Origin: CAZKCI01 sp964551475
GTDB taxonomy: Bacteria > Auribacterota > Erginobacteria > Erginobacterales > CAZKCI01
NCBI GenBank assembly: GCA_964551475.1
Contig: CAZKCI010000045.1
Coordinates: 1-64,000 of the forward strand
DNA: 64,000 nucleotides
Direction: 5' to 3'
Positions 50,037 through 61,612 of the stretch are shown piece by piece. The translations under genes were made by a program, and so were the position numbers. A model generated the notes under the pieces. The model ran no database searches, was not told where the DNA came from, and saw only the letters and a program-made list of their open reading frames with translations. Each line of letters starts with the position of its first letter. Positions within the stretch are counted from its first letter, which is position 1.

Positions 50037-50064
50037 AACCCTGAACCCGCCCAGCGATCAGGAA

Positions 50065-50439
50065 TCAGCGGCCAGTGCGGCGGGCGCGGCCCGGTCGATA
50101 ACGGGAACCAGTCTCTCGCACAAGGAGTTTCACGCAGTACGAATTTAGGCTCTCCCCCTTACGACAAGCTTCGATGGCGAGCGTCTTGTGCAGGTCTTTG
50201 CCCACCCGGACGACGAATTTACCGGAGTAGTCCCTGCCCGCGGTCGCGGCGGGGAGCGGCGAGCGGTCTTCCCGGTGGATACGCACCCATTCGTCGACCG
50301 CCCGGCTGAGTTCTTTATACACCCGCGCCTCATCGTCGCCGTGGACGCCACCCAGCATCAGGCCGGGGCAGGTGCCGACGTAGCAGCCGTCTTCTTCAGA
50401 CCACTCGACAATCTTTAAAAACCGGTCTCCCGGCTTCAT
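50065..50439 (-). CDS. hicB: HicB-family antitoxin
   Basis: 124 residues. The N-terminal HicB fold (RFLKIVEWSEEDGCYVGTCPGLMLGGVHGDDEARVYKELSRAVDEWV) resembles a degenerate RNase H fold. The C-terminal ribbon-helix-helix (GKFVVRVGKDLHKTLAIEACRKGESLNSYCVKLL) should bind DNA and repress the operon. It overlaps hicA by 4 bases. Acts by masking HicA and autoregulating. Confidence 0.9.
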   Translation of the reverse strand: MKPGDRFLKIVEWSEEDGCYVGTCPGLMLGGVHGDDEARVYKELSRAVDEWVRIHREDRSPLPAATAGRDYSGKFVVRVGKDLHKTLAIEACRKGESLNSYCVKLLVRETGSRYRPGRARRTGR

Positions 50440-50630
50440 CGTCTCGTCTCCCGCAAGGCCGCCGCGACGGCCCCCTCCTGGTAACGCTTGGCGTCGTCGC
50501 CCAGACGGCCGCTGATCGTGATCTTGGCCCCGGACGGATGCTTGAGATTCCGATGGCTGCCCTTCCCTCCCCGGTCGACGAAACCCGCTTGGACCAGATC
50601 GCCGATCAGTTCCCGGACTTTTCTGGGCAT
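50436..50630 (-). CDS. hicA: HicA-family mRNA interferase toxin
   Basis: 64 residues. Short double-stranded-RNA-binding-like fold: VRELIGDLVQAGFVDRGGKGSHRNLKHPSG with the catalytic His in the GSHRN motif, then ITISGRLGDDAKRYQEGAVAAALRE. Expected to cleave mRNA when HicB is lost. It is transcribed first, followed by hicB with a 4-base overlap, the usual order. Only a few bases of leader separate it from a strong, AT-rich promoter. Confidence 0.92.
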   Translation of the reverse strand: MPRKVRELIGDLVQAGFVDRGGKGSHRNLKHPSGAKITISGRLGDDAKRYQEGAVAAALRETRR

Positions 50631-50633
50631 GGC

Positions 50634-50665
50634 ATTATAGTACTATTGTAGTATCACTTTGTCAA
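50634..50665 (-). promoter_or_regulatory. hicAB promoter with overlapping operator
   Basis: TTGACA (50665-50660), spacer of 17 to TACTAT or 20 to TATAAT (50639-50634). Inverted repeat ATACTA-CAA-TAGTA lies between them and probably binds the HicB RHH domain. Very AT-rich compared with the genome. Confidence 0.6.
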
Positions 50666-50887
50666 TATGCCCGGATCGCGGCGAGACGCCGCTCCCACAA
50701 AAACAGCAAACGATCAGTGACTGAAGAAGAAGCGATCAGTCATTAGTGGGCGCGCCATTCGCGAAATTCGCGTAATTCGTAGTTAAATCGCCGAGCCAAA
50801 CCCAAGCCATTCGCGAGAATTCCCGCCTTCGCGCTTCGCGCTATGGCGGGCAAGCGTGGCAACTCGTGAAAATTCGTGGATAAACGG
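50666..50887. repeat. Repeat-filled gap between hicAB and uvrA
   Basis: GATCGCGGCGAGACGCCGCT CCCAC (REP-like arm, 50674-50698), ATCAGTGACTGAAGAAGAAG CGATCAGTCATTAGTG (50713-50749), and AATTCGCGTAATTCGTAGTT plus AATTCGTGGATAAACGG tracts. No gene seen. Confidence 0.65.
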
Positions 50888-53743
<2,856 letters not shown>

Positions 53744-53788
53744 AGGGCCAATCTTGGGTTCAGCACAGGAATATAACACATACAAAAG

Positions 53789-53814
53789 GAGTACTGGAGC
53801 GTTGGAGTGATGGA
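53789..53814 (+). repeat. Half copy of the TACTGGAGT repeat
   Basis: GTACTGGAGCGTTGGAGTGA TGGAG, without the inverted partner seen in the other copies. Confidence 0.6.
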
Positions 53815-53856
53815 GCGAGGGGCGATGCCAACCCGGCTATCGCATCAGCCAATGGC

Positions 53857-53902
53857 CGGTTTGGACAACTCGTGTCCGATCGGACACGAGTTGTCCAAAC
53901 CG
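53857..53902. repeat. 46-bp perfect palindrome
   Basis: CGGTTTGGACAACTCGTGTC CGATC and its exact reverse complement, centred on GATC. It stands alone between uvrA and the MFS gene. Confidence 0.9.
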
Positions 53903-53974
53903 CTAGTGTGTCGCCGTACAAATAACTTCAGAAGCGTGCCATTGATGCAAGGTATTTCCGAGACACCACACTAG
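53903..53974. mobile_element. Candidate MITE-like element
   Basis: 72 bp bounded by CTAGTGTG and CACACTAG (8-bp terminal inverted repeats with a TA-containing CTAG end), AT-rich, no coding potential. It directly abuts the 46-bp palindrome. Size and ends suggest a miniature element, but no transposase is nearby. Confidence 0.35.
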
Positions 53975-54006
53975 GCGGAAGGGAAGAGAACCTGCTTCAT
54001 CTTTGA

Positions 54007-55194
54007 TCATCGCCTATCCTTTGTCCCCCTGGTTTCCCCTGTTCCCCTTGTTTTCAGCGCTGCCGGAATCCCGGCCCAGGCGGCGAAACCGGCGGCCAAA
54101 AACATCAGCGGATAACCGCCCGCCGCCGCCAGCGGACCCCAGAGCCAGGCGGCGGCGCCCAGGCCGAAGTCGAAAGCGGCGGTAAAGAGGCCGTTGGCCG
54201 TCCCCCGCCGGCAGACGCTCATCCTCCGGACCGCCAGGGCGTTCAGCGCCGGGTAGAGGAAGCAGTGGGCGATACCGCCCAGGAAGGCCGAGACCAGGAG
54301 GAGACTGATCGAGGACATGACGGCGAGAACGGCGGTGGCCGCGCCGAAGAGGGCGAGGCCGGCCAGGATGATGCGCGCCGGCCCCTGGCGGTCGGTGAGA
54401 GGCCCGGCCAGGAAACGGAAGACGGCCACGGTCAGCGAATAGACGAGCGAATATATTCCGATCGATCCGATTCCGCTCTTCAGGCAATAGTCGGCGAGAA
54501 ATGAGACGGAAGCCCCCCGGGAGGCGGAGAAGGCGACCGTCGCGAGCAGAATAAAGAGAACCGCGCGGTTGGAGACGCCCTCTCCGGCGGGGATCGCCGT
54601 CTCGCAGAAGGCCGGGCGGCGGCTCTCCTTCATACACGCCGCCGCCGCCACGGCGGCGAGAGAGATAATTCCGGCGATGATGAAGAGGTCGTCGAAATGG
54701 CCGGCGTCCCCGACAATTGTTTCCGCCAGGAGGGGCCCGACGGCGAGAGCGAGGAGACCCGCGATGCCGAAGTTGCCGAGGCCTTCGGCCAGGCGAGCGG
54801 CGGGGAAATGATCGGAGATGATGGTGAAGAGGACGGAGAAGTAGCCGCCGTAGGCGACGCCCAGGAGGATCCGGAGCGCCACCGGCCGCCAGCCGGCGTC
54901 GCGGACGGTGAGCATGAGGAACATGACCGCGGTGTTCAGGAGGGCGCAGAGGAGAAGGATCTTCTTCCTCCCCGAGCGGTCCATCCAGGGGCCCAGGACA
55001 AGGCGGCTCACCACGGCGGCGGCCGGTGTCGCCCCCATGATCAGTCCGATGGAAAGGGGATCGCCTCCCATCTTCTCGATCATGACCGGGAGGACGAAGA
55101 GCATCCCCCAGGTGAGATAGAGGAGGAAGAAGACTGCGGTGGCCTTGAAGAACTCGGGGTTGTAGAGGGGTATCCTGTCGCGAGCGTCAGTCAC
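54007..55194 (-). CDS. MFS transporter
   Basis: 395 residues with a GTG start at 55194; AAGAG lies 11 bases upstream. Twelve hydrophobic segments are visible. The loop GPWMDRSGRKKILLL between helices 2 and 3 is the MFS motif A, and GPLTDRQGPARIILAG is its C-terminal counterpart. Substrate cannot be inferred; several related MFS families export drugs or sugars. The hydrophilic tail (KTRGTGETRGTKDRR) is encoded by a CCCCTGGTTTCCCCTGTTCC repeat also found at 62742-62770. Confidence 0.82.
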   Translation of the reverse strand: MTDARDRIPLYNPEFFKATAVFFLLYLTWGMLFVLPVMIEKMGGDPLSIGLIMGATPAAAVVSRLVLGPWMDRSGRKKILLLCALLNTAVMFLMLTVRDAGWRPVALRILLGVAYGGYFSVLFTIISDHFPAARLAEGLGNFGIAGLLALAVGPLLAETIVGDAGHFDDLFIIAGIISLAAVAAAACMKESRRPAFCETAIPAGEGVSNRAVLFILLATVAFSASRGASVSFLADYCLKSGIGSIGIYSLVYSLTVAVFRFLAGPLTDRQGPARIILAGLALFGAATAVLAVMSSISLLLVSAFLGGIAHCFLYPALNALAVRRMSVCRRGTANGLFTAAFDFGLGAAAWLWGPLAAAGGYPLMFLAAGFAAWAGIPAALKTRGTGETRGTKDRR

Positions 55195-55214
55195 GGAATA
55201 GACTCTTGCCGGAA

Positions 55215-55369
55215 AACTAGATCTAGTTGATGGGTTAGGGTAAGGATATCGGTCTGGTCGATGGGTCAAGTCAAGGGTAGGGCAACTGCCGGCCAAGCCG
55301 ATCCCATCGACCTCACCCATTTACCAGACCCACTTCCTAACCCTTGCCCATTCACCATCGGTTCTGGTC
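55215..55369. repeat. GGTTAGGGTAAGG / CCTAACCCTTG inverted array
   Basis: TGATGGGTTAGGGTAAGGAT, GGTCTGGTCGATGGGTCAAG face CCATCGACCTCACCCATTTA and CCAGACCCACTTCCTAACCC. It fills the MFS-tatD gap. A relative is at 61567-61612. Confidence 0.7.
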
Positions 55370-56146
55370 CTACAGATTGGGAGACCCGCAGAATAAACTA
55401 CGGGCGGTGGCGGTCGTCACGCGCGCCGCCTCTTCCTCGGAGACGCCCTTCAGTTCGGCCACAGCCCGGAGCGAATGGAGAACATCCGCGGGCTCGGTCG
55501 GTATCCTCTTCTCCCCTACCCGCCGGGGGACCGGGCAGTCCGTCTCCAGAACAATCCTCTCCAGGGGCGCGGCCGCGAGGGCCGCGCGGTGGGGCGGGCT
55601 CCCTTCCGCGGCGGGCGAGGCGGAGACGAAATGTCCGGAAGCGAGCAGGTCTTGGAGGACGTCGGCCGGTCCGGAATACCAGTGAAAGACGGCGCGCGCC
55701 ACCCCCGACTCCTTCACCATCTTAAGACAGTCCGCCCAGGACCCGCGGCTGTGGATCACCGGCGCCAGGGCCAAGCGCCGGGAGAGGGCGAGCATCTCCC
55801 GAAAAACGCGGCGCTGGAGGGAGCGGGCGGCGCCGGCGGCGCGGGCGGCGGGGATCCAGTAGTCCATTCCGATCTCGCCGATGGCGGCGAGATCGGAATG
55901 GCGATCCTCAATCAGGGAAACAACGCGGGCGAGTTCTTCTTCCGAAGCTTCCGCCGGATAAAGGCCCAGGGCAGGGAGAATCCGCGGCGAAGAAAACCTG
56001 CGGGAGATTTCGAGAACGCGGCGGCAGGCGGAAGAGGAGACGGCGACGGCCAGCACCGTTTCGACGCCCGCCGCGGCGGCGCGGGCGAGCGCGGCCGGAA
56101 GGTCGGGGAGATCCTCGAGATGGGCGTGGCAATCAAAAACGATCAT
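55370..56146 (-). CDS. tatD: TatD-family Mg-dependent DNase
   Basis: 258 residues, AGGACCT before the ATG. Metal-site motifs: FDCHAHLEDLP (HxH), AIGEIGMDYW (Glu), APVIHSRGSW (His), VFHWYSGPAD (His) and VLETDCPVPR (Asp). TatD enzymes are 3'-5' exonucleases or peptidase-like hydrolases acting in DNA repair and degradation. It starts 5 bases after the recJ stop, so the two repair nucleases are likely co-transcribed. SPRILPALGLYPAE replaces the common IGLHP motif. Confidence 0.85.
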   Translation of the reverse strand: MIVFDCHAHLEDLPDLPAALARAAAAGVETVLAVAVSSSACRRVLEISRRFSSPRILPALGLYPAEASEEELARVVSLIEDRHSDLAAIGEIGMDYWIPAARAAGAARSLQRRVFREMLALSRRLALAPVIHSRGSWADCLKMVKESGVARAVFHWYSGPADVLQDLLASGHFVSASPAAEGSPPHRAALAAAPLERIVLETDCPVPRRVGEKRIPTEPADVLHSLRAVAELKGVSEEEAARVTTATARSLFCGSPNL

Positions 56147-56151
56147 AGGTC

Positions 56152-57855
56152 CTATAGCGCCTCCCGCGCGGCTTCCAGATTCAGGCGGATCCGGGAGCGG
56201 CCGTTGTAGGCGTCCCGCTCCGGGCGGTACACCAGGTCGAGACGGTCGCCGGAAAAGCCGGCGAAGGTCTCCGCCATCCTCCAGCCCACCGCCGGGAAGG
56301 ATCGGCCGCCCTGCTCCAGGCGGAGGCTGGCATGGTCGCCGGATTTGCCGATGATCTTGGGCCGTTCGAGCAGACGGACGCCGCGGGAACCGAAGAGCGG
56401 ACGGGGGTTCCCCATTCCACAGGGCTCGAACTTCTCCAGGGCGTCGATGAGAGCGTCGTCGATCTCGGAGAAATCGAGCGCGGCGTCCAGGCGGATCGTC
56501 GCCGGCCGAACCTCCTCCCCGAGAGCGGCGAGGGCCAGGCGATCGAGCGCGTCGCGGAGATCGTCGATCCGATCCCGGGCCACGCTCAAACCGGCCGCCT
56601 GCTGGTGGCCGCCAAATTTCCCGAGCAGTCCGGCGCAGGAGCTCAAGGCCGCGAAGAGGTCGAAACCGGGAACGGAGCGTCCGGAGCCGGTTCCCGACTC
56701 CCCCTCCAGGGCGATCACCACCGTCGGCCGCCCGTAGGCTTCCTGGAGCTTGGAGGCGACGATTCCGGCCACGCCCTTGGACCACCCCTCGCCCTCCACC
56801 ACCAGCGCCCGCTTCAGATACTTCGCCGGATTCCGCCCGATCATCTCTGCGGCCTCGCTGAATATCCGGTCCTGCAGGGATCGGCGCTCCTGGTTCATGC
56901 GGTTGAGACGATCGGCGAGAGCGGAGATCTCCGCCGGTTTCGAGGCTCGGAAAAGCTCCCGCCCCAGCTCGGGGACGCCCAGACGGCCGGCGGCGTTCAG
57001 ACGCGGCCCGACCTGAAAGGCGAGGTTCCCGGCGGTGAGACCGGCGGGGTCGATCCCGGCGGCGGCGAGAAGAGCGGTGAAAGCCGGATCCTCGGCCCGC
57101 CTCAGGTACTGGAGCCCGAGCGAGACGAAGACGCGGTTCTCGTCGATCAGCGGCACGACGTCGGCCACCGTCCCGGCCGCGGCCAGTCCCCAGAGCCTTT
57201 CCCAGGGAAGCGCGATCTTCCAGGCTTTCTCACCCGCCCGGAGGAACTTGATCACCACTCCCACCGCGGCCAGTTCAGGGAACGGGTAGGAGGAGTCGCG
57301 CCGGGCCGGGTTGACCACGGCCAGGGCGGGGGGCAGCTCCCCTTTCGGCAGATGATGATCGAGGACGATGACGTCCACTCCCAGCGCGGCGGCGCGGGAG
57401 ATCGCGCCGAAGGCTTCGGTGCCGCAGTCGAGGGCGATCAGGAGTTTCGCCCCGAATCCGGCGGCGAGATCGGCGGCGGCAGGGCTCATCCCGTAGCCTT
57501 CCTTGAGGCGATTCGGCTGATGAACGTCGAAGACGAGGCCGGCGGCGGCGAGGGCGGCCGTGAGGGCGGCGATGGAGGTCACGCCGTCGACATCGTAATC
57601 GCCGAAGACGAAGACCTTCTCCTTCCCCTGGATCGCTCGCGCCACCCTTTTCACCGCTTTGTCCAGGTCCGGCAGAAGGGCGGGATCATGGAGATCGTCC
57701 AGGCGGGGGAGGAGGAAGCGGCGGGCGCGGTCGGAGTCGACGTAGCCCCGGGCGGCCAGAATGCGGGCGGCGGGGAGCGGGAGTCCGAATTCGCGGGCGA
57801 GCGTCTTCGCCGCGCGGGAGTCGTGGGATTTGAGTTTCCAGACCGTCGTTGTCAT
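56152..57855 (-). CDS. recJ: Single-stranded-DNA-specific exonuclease RecJ
   Basis: 567 residues. DHH-family motifs: VFVFGDYDVDGVTSIAAL (motif II region), LLIALDCGTEAF (III), DVIVLDHHLPKGE (the DHH), AGTVADVVPLIDENR (IV), DHHA1 part (VEGEGWSKGVAGIVASKLQEAYGRPTVVI) and the SSGGH-like GKFGGHQQAAGLSV. Degrades ssDNA 5'-3' in recombination and mismatch repair. Confidence 0.96.
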   Translation of the reverse strand: MTTTVWKLKSHDSRAAKTLAREFGLPLPAARILAARGYVDSDRARRFLLPRLDDLHDPALLPDLDKAVKRVARAIQGKEKVFVFGDYDVDGVTSIAALTAALAAAGLVFDVHQPNRLKEGYGMSPAAADLAAGFGAKLLIALDCGTEAFGAISRAAALGVDVIVLDHHLPKGELPPALAVVNPARRDSSYPFPELAAVGVVIKFLRAGEKAWKIALPWERLWGLAAAGTVADVVPLIDENRVFVSLGLQYLRRAEDPAFTALLAAAGIDPAGLTAGNLAFQVGPRLNAAGRLGVPELGRELFRASKPAEISALADRLNRMNQERRSLQDRIFSEAAEMIGRNPAKYLKRALVVEGEGWSKGVAGIVASKLQEAYGRPTVVIALEGESGTGSGRSVPGFDLFAALSSCAGLLGKFGGHQQAAGLSVARDRIDDLRDALDRLALAALGEEVRPATIRLDAALDFSEIDDALIDALEKFEPCGMGNPRPLFGSRGVRLLERPKIIGKSGDHASLRLEQGGRSFPAVGWRMAETFAGFSGDRLDLVYRPERDAYNGRSRIRLNLEAAREAL

Positions 57856-57864
57856 CGCATATAA

Positions 57865-57943
57865 AACAGACGATTGAATAGGATGGAATAGGATGGGCCG
57901 GCGGGCCTCTTTATCCTATCCGATCCTATTCAATCGTCTGTTG
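57865..57943. repeat. AACAGACGATTGAATAGGAT-family inverted repeat
   Basis: AACAGACGATTGAATAGGAT plus a GGAATAGGAT unit faces ATCCTATCCGATCCTATTCA and ATCGTCTGTT. A REP-like half palindrome (TATCGGGGCAGCAATGCCCC TCCCAC) follows at 57976-58001. Confidence 0.85.
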
Positions 57944-58033
57944 AATATTTTGGCCGGCCGATGGTTGTTGACTCGTATCGGGGCAGCAATGCCCCTCCCA
58001 CAATACGCCGTACAGAGTCCTCTCTCGGCAAAC

Positions 58034-60751
58034 TTACGGCGCCGGGGTCGGCGTTTTCTCCGGCATCAGGGCGATGTTGAGCCCCGTGATCTCCGTCTGA
58101 CACTGCCAGGCGGCATAGGCGAAGTTGCTCTGGTATCCGGCCAAGCTCGCTTCCAGGATCACCGCGCCCGGAGGATGGGTGTCGTAGACCACGAAACCGT
58201 ACGCGCCGGAAACGACGCTGAACGCGACGTCGGTCTGACCGTCGGAAAATTCGATCGTGACCTCGGCCGAGGCCAGGGGCAGGGCCGTCGACTGATCGCT
58301 GACGACGCCGGAGACCTGGAAATCGCAGCCGGTCGAAGGCGTCGGAACGGGGGGGGGCGGGGTCGGGGTGACCGGCGTCGGCGTGGGCGCAGGAGTGAGC
58401 GGAGTCGGTGTCGGTGCCGGCGTGAGCGGAGTCGGGGAGGGCGTCAGCGTCGGGCGGGGAGACGGAGACGGCGTGGCCGTAGGCGTCAGCGTCGGGCGGG
58501 AAGACGGCGACGGAGACGGCGTGGCCGAGGGCGTCGCGGAAGGCGCCGGAGTGGGCGAGCGGGTGGGCGGCGGCGAAGGTGTGACCGGCCAGGGAACGCG
58601 GGCGGCGATCGGCAGATCGCCGGTGGAGCCGAGATAGGCCCGGGTCACGTCCCGCACCGACCAGAGACCGTAGGCGGCGCGGAAGATGCTGATCTCGTCC
58701 AGCCCGTCCCCGTTGCAGTCGGCCGGGCGGGGGATATCTTGCGCGGACCCGAAATAAGCGCGGGTGAGGTCGTAGACCGCCCACAGCCCCGAGTTGGGCC
58801 GGAAGACCGCCGCCGACCATTCCCCCCTCCCCTGGAATCCGGCGGGGACGGGACGGTCGGAGGAGCCTCCAAAGTAGAAGCGGCTGAGGCCGCGGATGGA
58901 CCAGAGGCCGGCAGCGGCGCGGTAGACCGCCGGCAGTTTCGCCCGGCCGGAGTAATAACCCGGAACCGGATAATCGCCGCTCCCGCCCAGGTAGACGCGG
59001 GTAAGATCGGCGACCGCCCAGAGACCGGACCCGGGGCGGAACAGGGCGAGATCGCAGACGCCGTCGCCGTCGTAGTCGCCGGGGACGGGGAGATCGGCGG
59101 ACTGGCCGAAGTAGCGCCGGGTCAGACCGGAGATGACCCAGAACCCCCCGGAGGGGCGGTAGATGGCGATCTCGGCGACACCGTCGCCGTCGTAGTCGCC
59201 GCAGACCGCCTGGTCACCCGCCCCGCCCAGGTAGAGGCGGGTGATCCCGGCGATCGACCAGAGGCCGGAGGAGGGGCGGAAGATGCCGGGGTCGGAGGTT
59301 CCGTCGCCGTTGTAATCGCCCGAGTCGAGCGGCAGATAGGCCGGCGTGGCCGTGGGCGAGGGCGAGGGCGTAGGCGTGACCACACTGGTGGCCGCGCCAG
59401 CCTGGTTGGAATAGCGCCTCTCGTAGCAGACGGAATAGCCGCCGGAGGTGTGAACCTTTTTCGACGAAACCCGATAGAAGTATATCCGCCCCGGAGTGAG
59501 ATCGGCGTCGATGTACTGGGAGGAGGTGACGTTGGAGTCGTTGACCTTGCTGTAGATCCCGGTCGCGTCGCTCCCGGGGTTGGCGTGGTAGCCTGCCCCC
59601 GGATCGCCGTTGTAGGTCTCGGAGCGGAAGATATCATAGCCGGAGGCGCCCGCGACGTCGTCCCAGTCGAGGCTGATCGAGGTATGGTCGTGGCCCGTCA
59701 CCCGGAGGTTCTGGGGGATGGCCGGAGGTGATGAGACCAGATGGCCGGAAGCGCCGGGGGTCGACGACTCGTTGACATACGCCCGTTCCCTGACGATATC
59801 GTAGTTCCCCAGGTCGTCGCACTTGATCAGTACCGTCCCGTCCAGGTCGTTCCGGTAGACGATCGAGTTCGCCGCCCAGATCCGGTCGAGGGCCTCTTCG
59901 TTGGGATGGCCGGAATCGCTGTCGTAGCCGACCGGGACCACGGTGTAGTAAGGCCTCATCCGATCGAGGAAGTCCGTGCTGTTGGAACCGGCGGAGCCGT
60001 GGTGGTGGGCCTTGAAGATGTCGGTCAGAGCTAAGGCCGAGGCAGCGCCGGAAAAGCTGTGAGGAGTCGTCCCGTTGAGTATCCACTCCTCCGTCTCCTC
60101 GTCACCATAGCCGCCGGAGGTGGCATCGCCCCCGAACAGGAAACTCGATCCGCCGCAGTCGATCCGGATGACTAAAGACCAGGGATTTACGTCCGACATG
60201 TAACCGGTCTTGCGCGCGCAGAGAACACGGGCGGAGACGTAGGGGTCCCAGCCGGGACCGACGTTGGTCAGGGGGCCGCTGAGGTAGTTGGAGGCGGTGA
60301 CGCTGAAGAAGCTCGTCCCCTCGTCTTCCAGGTCGTTGATCATAGCGAGATAGCCGTCCCCGTCGCCCCAGCGGACGTTTTCATAGTAGTTGAAAACCCG
60401 ATAGCGCCGGGCGACCATGGCGAGGCCGTCATAGTGGTCGGTGTGGGTGTGGCTCAGGACCATGTGGTCGATCGTCCCTCCGACGCCGATTTTTTGGTCG
60501 AGAAATTCCTGGAGGGGACTGTAGAAATTGTCATCCCCTCCCCCATCGATCAGGAGGTTGGCGTCGTCGGCATTTCCCAGCACTCCGTCCAGGCCGGGGA
60601 GTTCGAGATAGGCGACGTCGCCGTAACTGCCTCCATCACCCACGGCTACCCACTGGATGTAATACACACTCATGTGACGGGACTGGGAATAGGCGGGTGG
60701 GGCGACCAGGAGCGCGAGGGCCAGAACGGCCAGGGCGGCGGGGCGGGTCAT
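58034..60751 (-). CDS. Secreted metallo-beta-lactamase-fold protein with FN3, six DxDGDG repeats and a C-terminal beta-sandwich
   Basis: 905 residues from the ATG preceded by AAAGGAGACTTCTCTC. Signal peptide (ALAVLALALLVAPPAYS). A ComEC-like MBL domain (residues about 30-330): YLELPGLDGVLGNADDANLLIDGG, HMVLSHTHTDHYDGLAM, IDCGGSSFLFGGDAT, and IFKAHHHGSAGS. An FN3-like domain follows (IPQNLRVTGHDHTSISLDWDDVAGASGYDIFRS). Then a linker, six about 40-residue DYDGDG...AIYRPSGGFWVISGLTRRYFG...DLPVP repeats, a long PTPSPSP linker, and a terminal domain (FQVSGVVSDQSTALPLASAEVTIEF) of carboxypeptidase-regulatory type. Extracellular phosphodiesterase/nuclease-like; substrate unknown. Overlaps the M50 gene by 4 bases. 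Confidence 0.82.
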   Translation of the reverse strand: MTRPAALAVLALALLVAPPAYSQSRHMSVYYIQWVAVGDGGSYGDVAYLELPGLDGVLGNADDANLLIDGGGDDNFYSPLQEFLDQKIGVGGTIDHMVLSHTHTDHYDGLAMVARRYRVFNYYENVRWGDGDGYLAMINDLEDEGTSFFSVTASNYLSGPLTNVGPGWDPYVSARVLCARKTGYMSDVNPWSLVIRIDCGGSSFLFGGDATSGGYGDEETEEWILNGTTPHSFSGAASALALTDIFKAHHHGSAGSNSTDFLDRMRPYYTVVPVGYDSDSGHPNEEALDRIWAANSIVYRNDLDGTVLIKCDDLGNYDIVRERAYVNESSTPGASGHLVSSPPAIPQNLRVTGHDHTSISLDWDDVAGASGYDIFRSETYNGDPGAGYHANPGSDATGIYSKVNDSNVTSSQYIDADLTPGRIYFYRVSSKKVHTSGGYSVCYERRYSNQAGAATSVVTPTPSPSPTATPAYLPLDSGDYNGDGTSDPGIFRPSSGLWSIAGITRLYLGGAGDQAVCGDYDGDGVAEIAIYRPSGGFWVISGLTRRYFGQSADLPVPGDYDGDGVCDLALFRPGSGLWAVADLTRVYLGGSGDYPVPGYYSGRAKLPAVYRAAAGLWSIRGLSRFYFGGSSDRPVPAGFQGRGEWSAAVFRPNSGLWAVYDLTRAYFGSAQDIPRPADCNGDGLDEISIFRAAYGLWSVRDVTRAYLGSTGDLPIAARVPWPVTPSPPPTRSPTPAPSATPSATPSPSPSSRPTLTPTATPSPSPRPTLTPSPTPLTPAPTPTPLTPAPTPTPVTPTPPPPVPTPSTGCDFQVSGVVSDQSTALPLASAEVTIEFSDGQTDVAFSVVSGAYGFVVYDTHPPGAVILEASLAGYQSNFAYAAWQCQTEITGLNIALMPEKTPTPAP

Positions 60752-61419
60752 GAGAGAAGTCTCCTTTGCAGTATTCCGAAGGCGATCATCAGTTTCCGGC
60801 TGGGGTAGAAGATGACGTCGAAAATGTCGAATCCTCCGCCCACCGACGAGGACAGGGCGAGGAGGACGATGAGGATGAGAAAGCCGTGGCGCTGCAGGCG
60901 GATGAATCCGCCCTTCCACCCGGCGGGGAGAAAGTGAAAAAGGACCCAGGACCCGTCGAGCGGAGGCAGGGGGAGAAGATTGAAGTTGCAGAGGATCAGG
61001 TTGATCCCGATCACGTTGTTGAGAAGGATGATCGCCGCCGAAGCCATCTCCGATCCGGCCGCCCGATTGAAGAGGGCCGCCAGGACGGCGACCAGGGCGG
61101 CGGCGAGGGCGAGGAGGAAGTTGGAAAAGGGCCCGGCCAGAGTCACCTTCAGGTGGTCGCGCTCGCCCCCGCGGAGAAGATAGGGGTTGACCGGGACCGG
61201 CCGGGCGGAGGCGATGAAAAAGCCCATCCCCGAGATCAGGCAGAGGGCGGGGAGGATGACGGTGGAGAAGATCTCGATGTGCGGCAGGGGGTTCAGGGTC
61301 AGACGGCCGGCGTCCCGGGCGGTGGGGTCGCCGCAGCGCAGGGCCACCCAGCCGTGGGCGATCTCGTGCACAATCACCGAGAAGAGAAGGATGGGAAGAG
61401 CGAGTATAAGTTGGGACAT
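60748..61419 (-). CDS. M50 site-2-type membrane metalloprotease
   Basis: 223 residues from the ATG at 61419. Zinc motif in VIVHEIAHGWVALRCGD (HExxH), and the third ligand in NFNLLPLPPLDGSWVL (NxxPxPxLDG, Asp). Four to six membrane segments. Lacks the PDZ domain of RseP, so it is the short group with unknown substrates. The next gene begins within its last codons (ATGA), so the protease and the secreted MBL protein are probably co-translated. Confidence 0.88.
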   Translation of the reverse strand: MSQLILALPILLFSVIVHEIAHGWVALRCGDPTARDAGRLTLNPLPHIEIFSTVILPALCLISGMGFFIASARPVPVNPYLLRGGERDHLKVTLAGPFSNFLLALAAALVAVLAALFNRAAGSEMASAAIILLNNVIGINLILCNFNLLPLPPLDGSWVLFHFLPAGWKGGFIRLQRHGFLILIVLLALSSSVGGGFDIFDVIFYPSRKLMIAFGILQRRLLS

Positions 61420-61566
61420 GGCGTACAAGCAAACCGCGGATTACGCGGATTTCACGGATTATAGATGACCCGCAGCAAAAATATACACGCAATGTCGATA
61501 TTTTACTCGCCGGCGGCGCAGCGGGAGGCCCCCCGCTGCCGCCCGGATGAAGGTCGATGACAAGCC

Positions 61567-61612
61567 GCACCATCAACCTCACCCCTTGACCGAACCCTTG
61601 ACCTAACCTTCA
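61567..61612 (-). repeat. Half copy of the CCTAACCCTTG array
   Basis: ACCATCAACCTCACCCCTTG and ACCGAACCCTTGACCTAACC, related to 55215-55369. It overlaps the rmuC 3' end. Confidence 0.55.
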
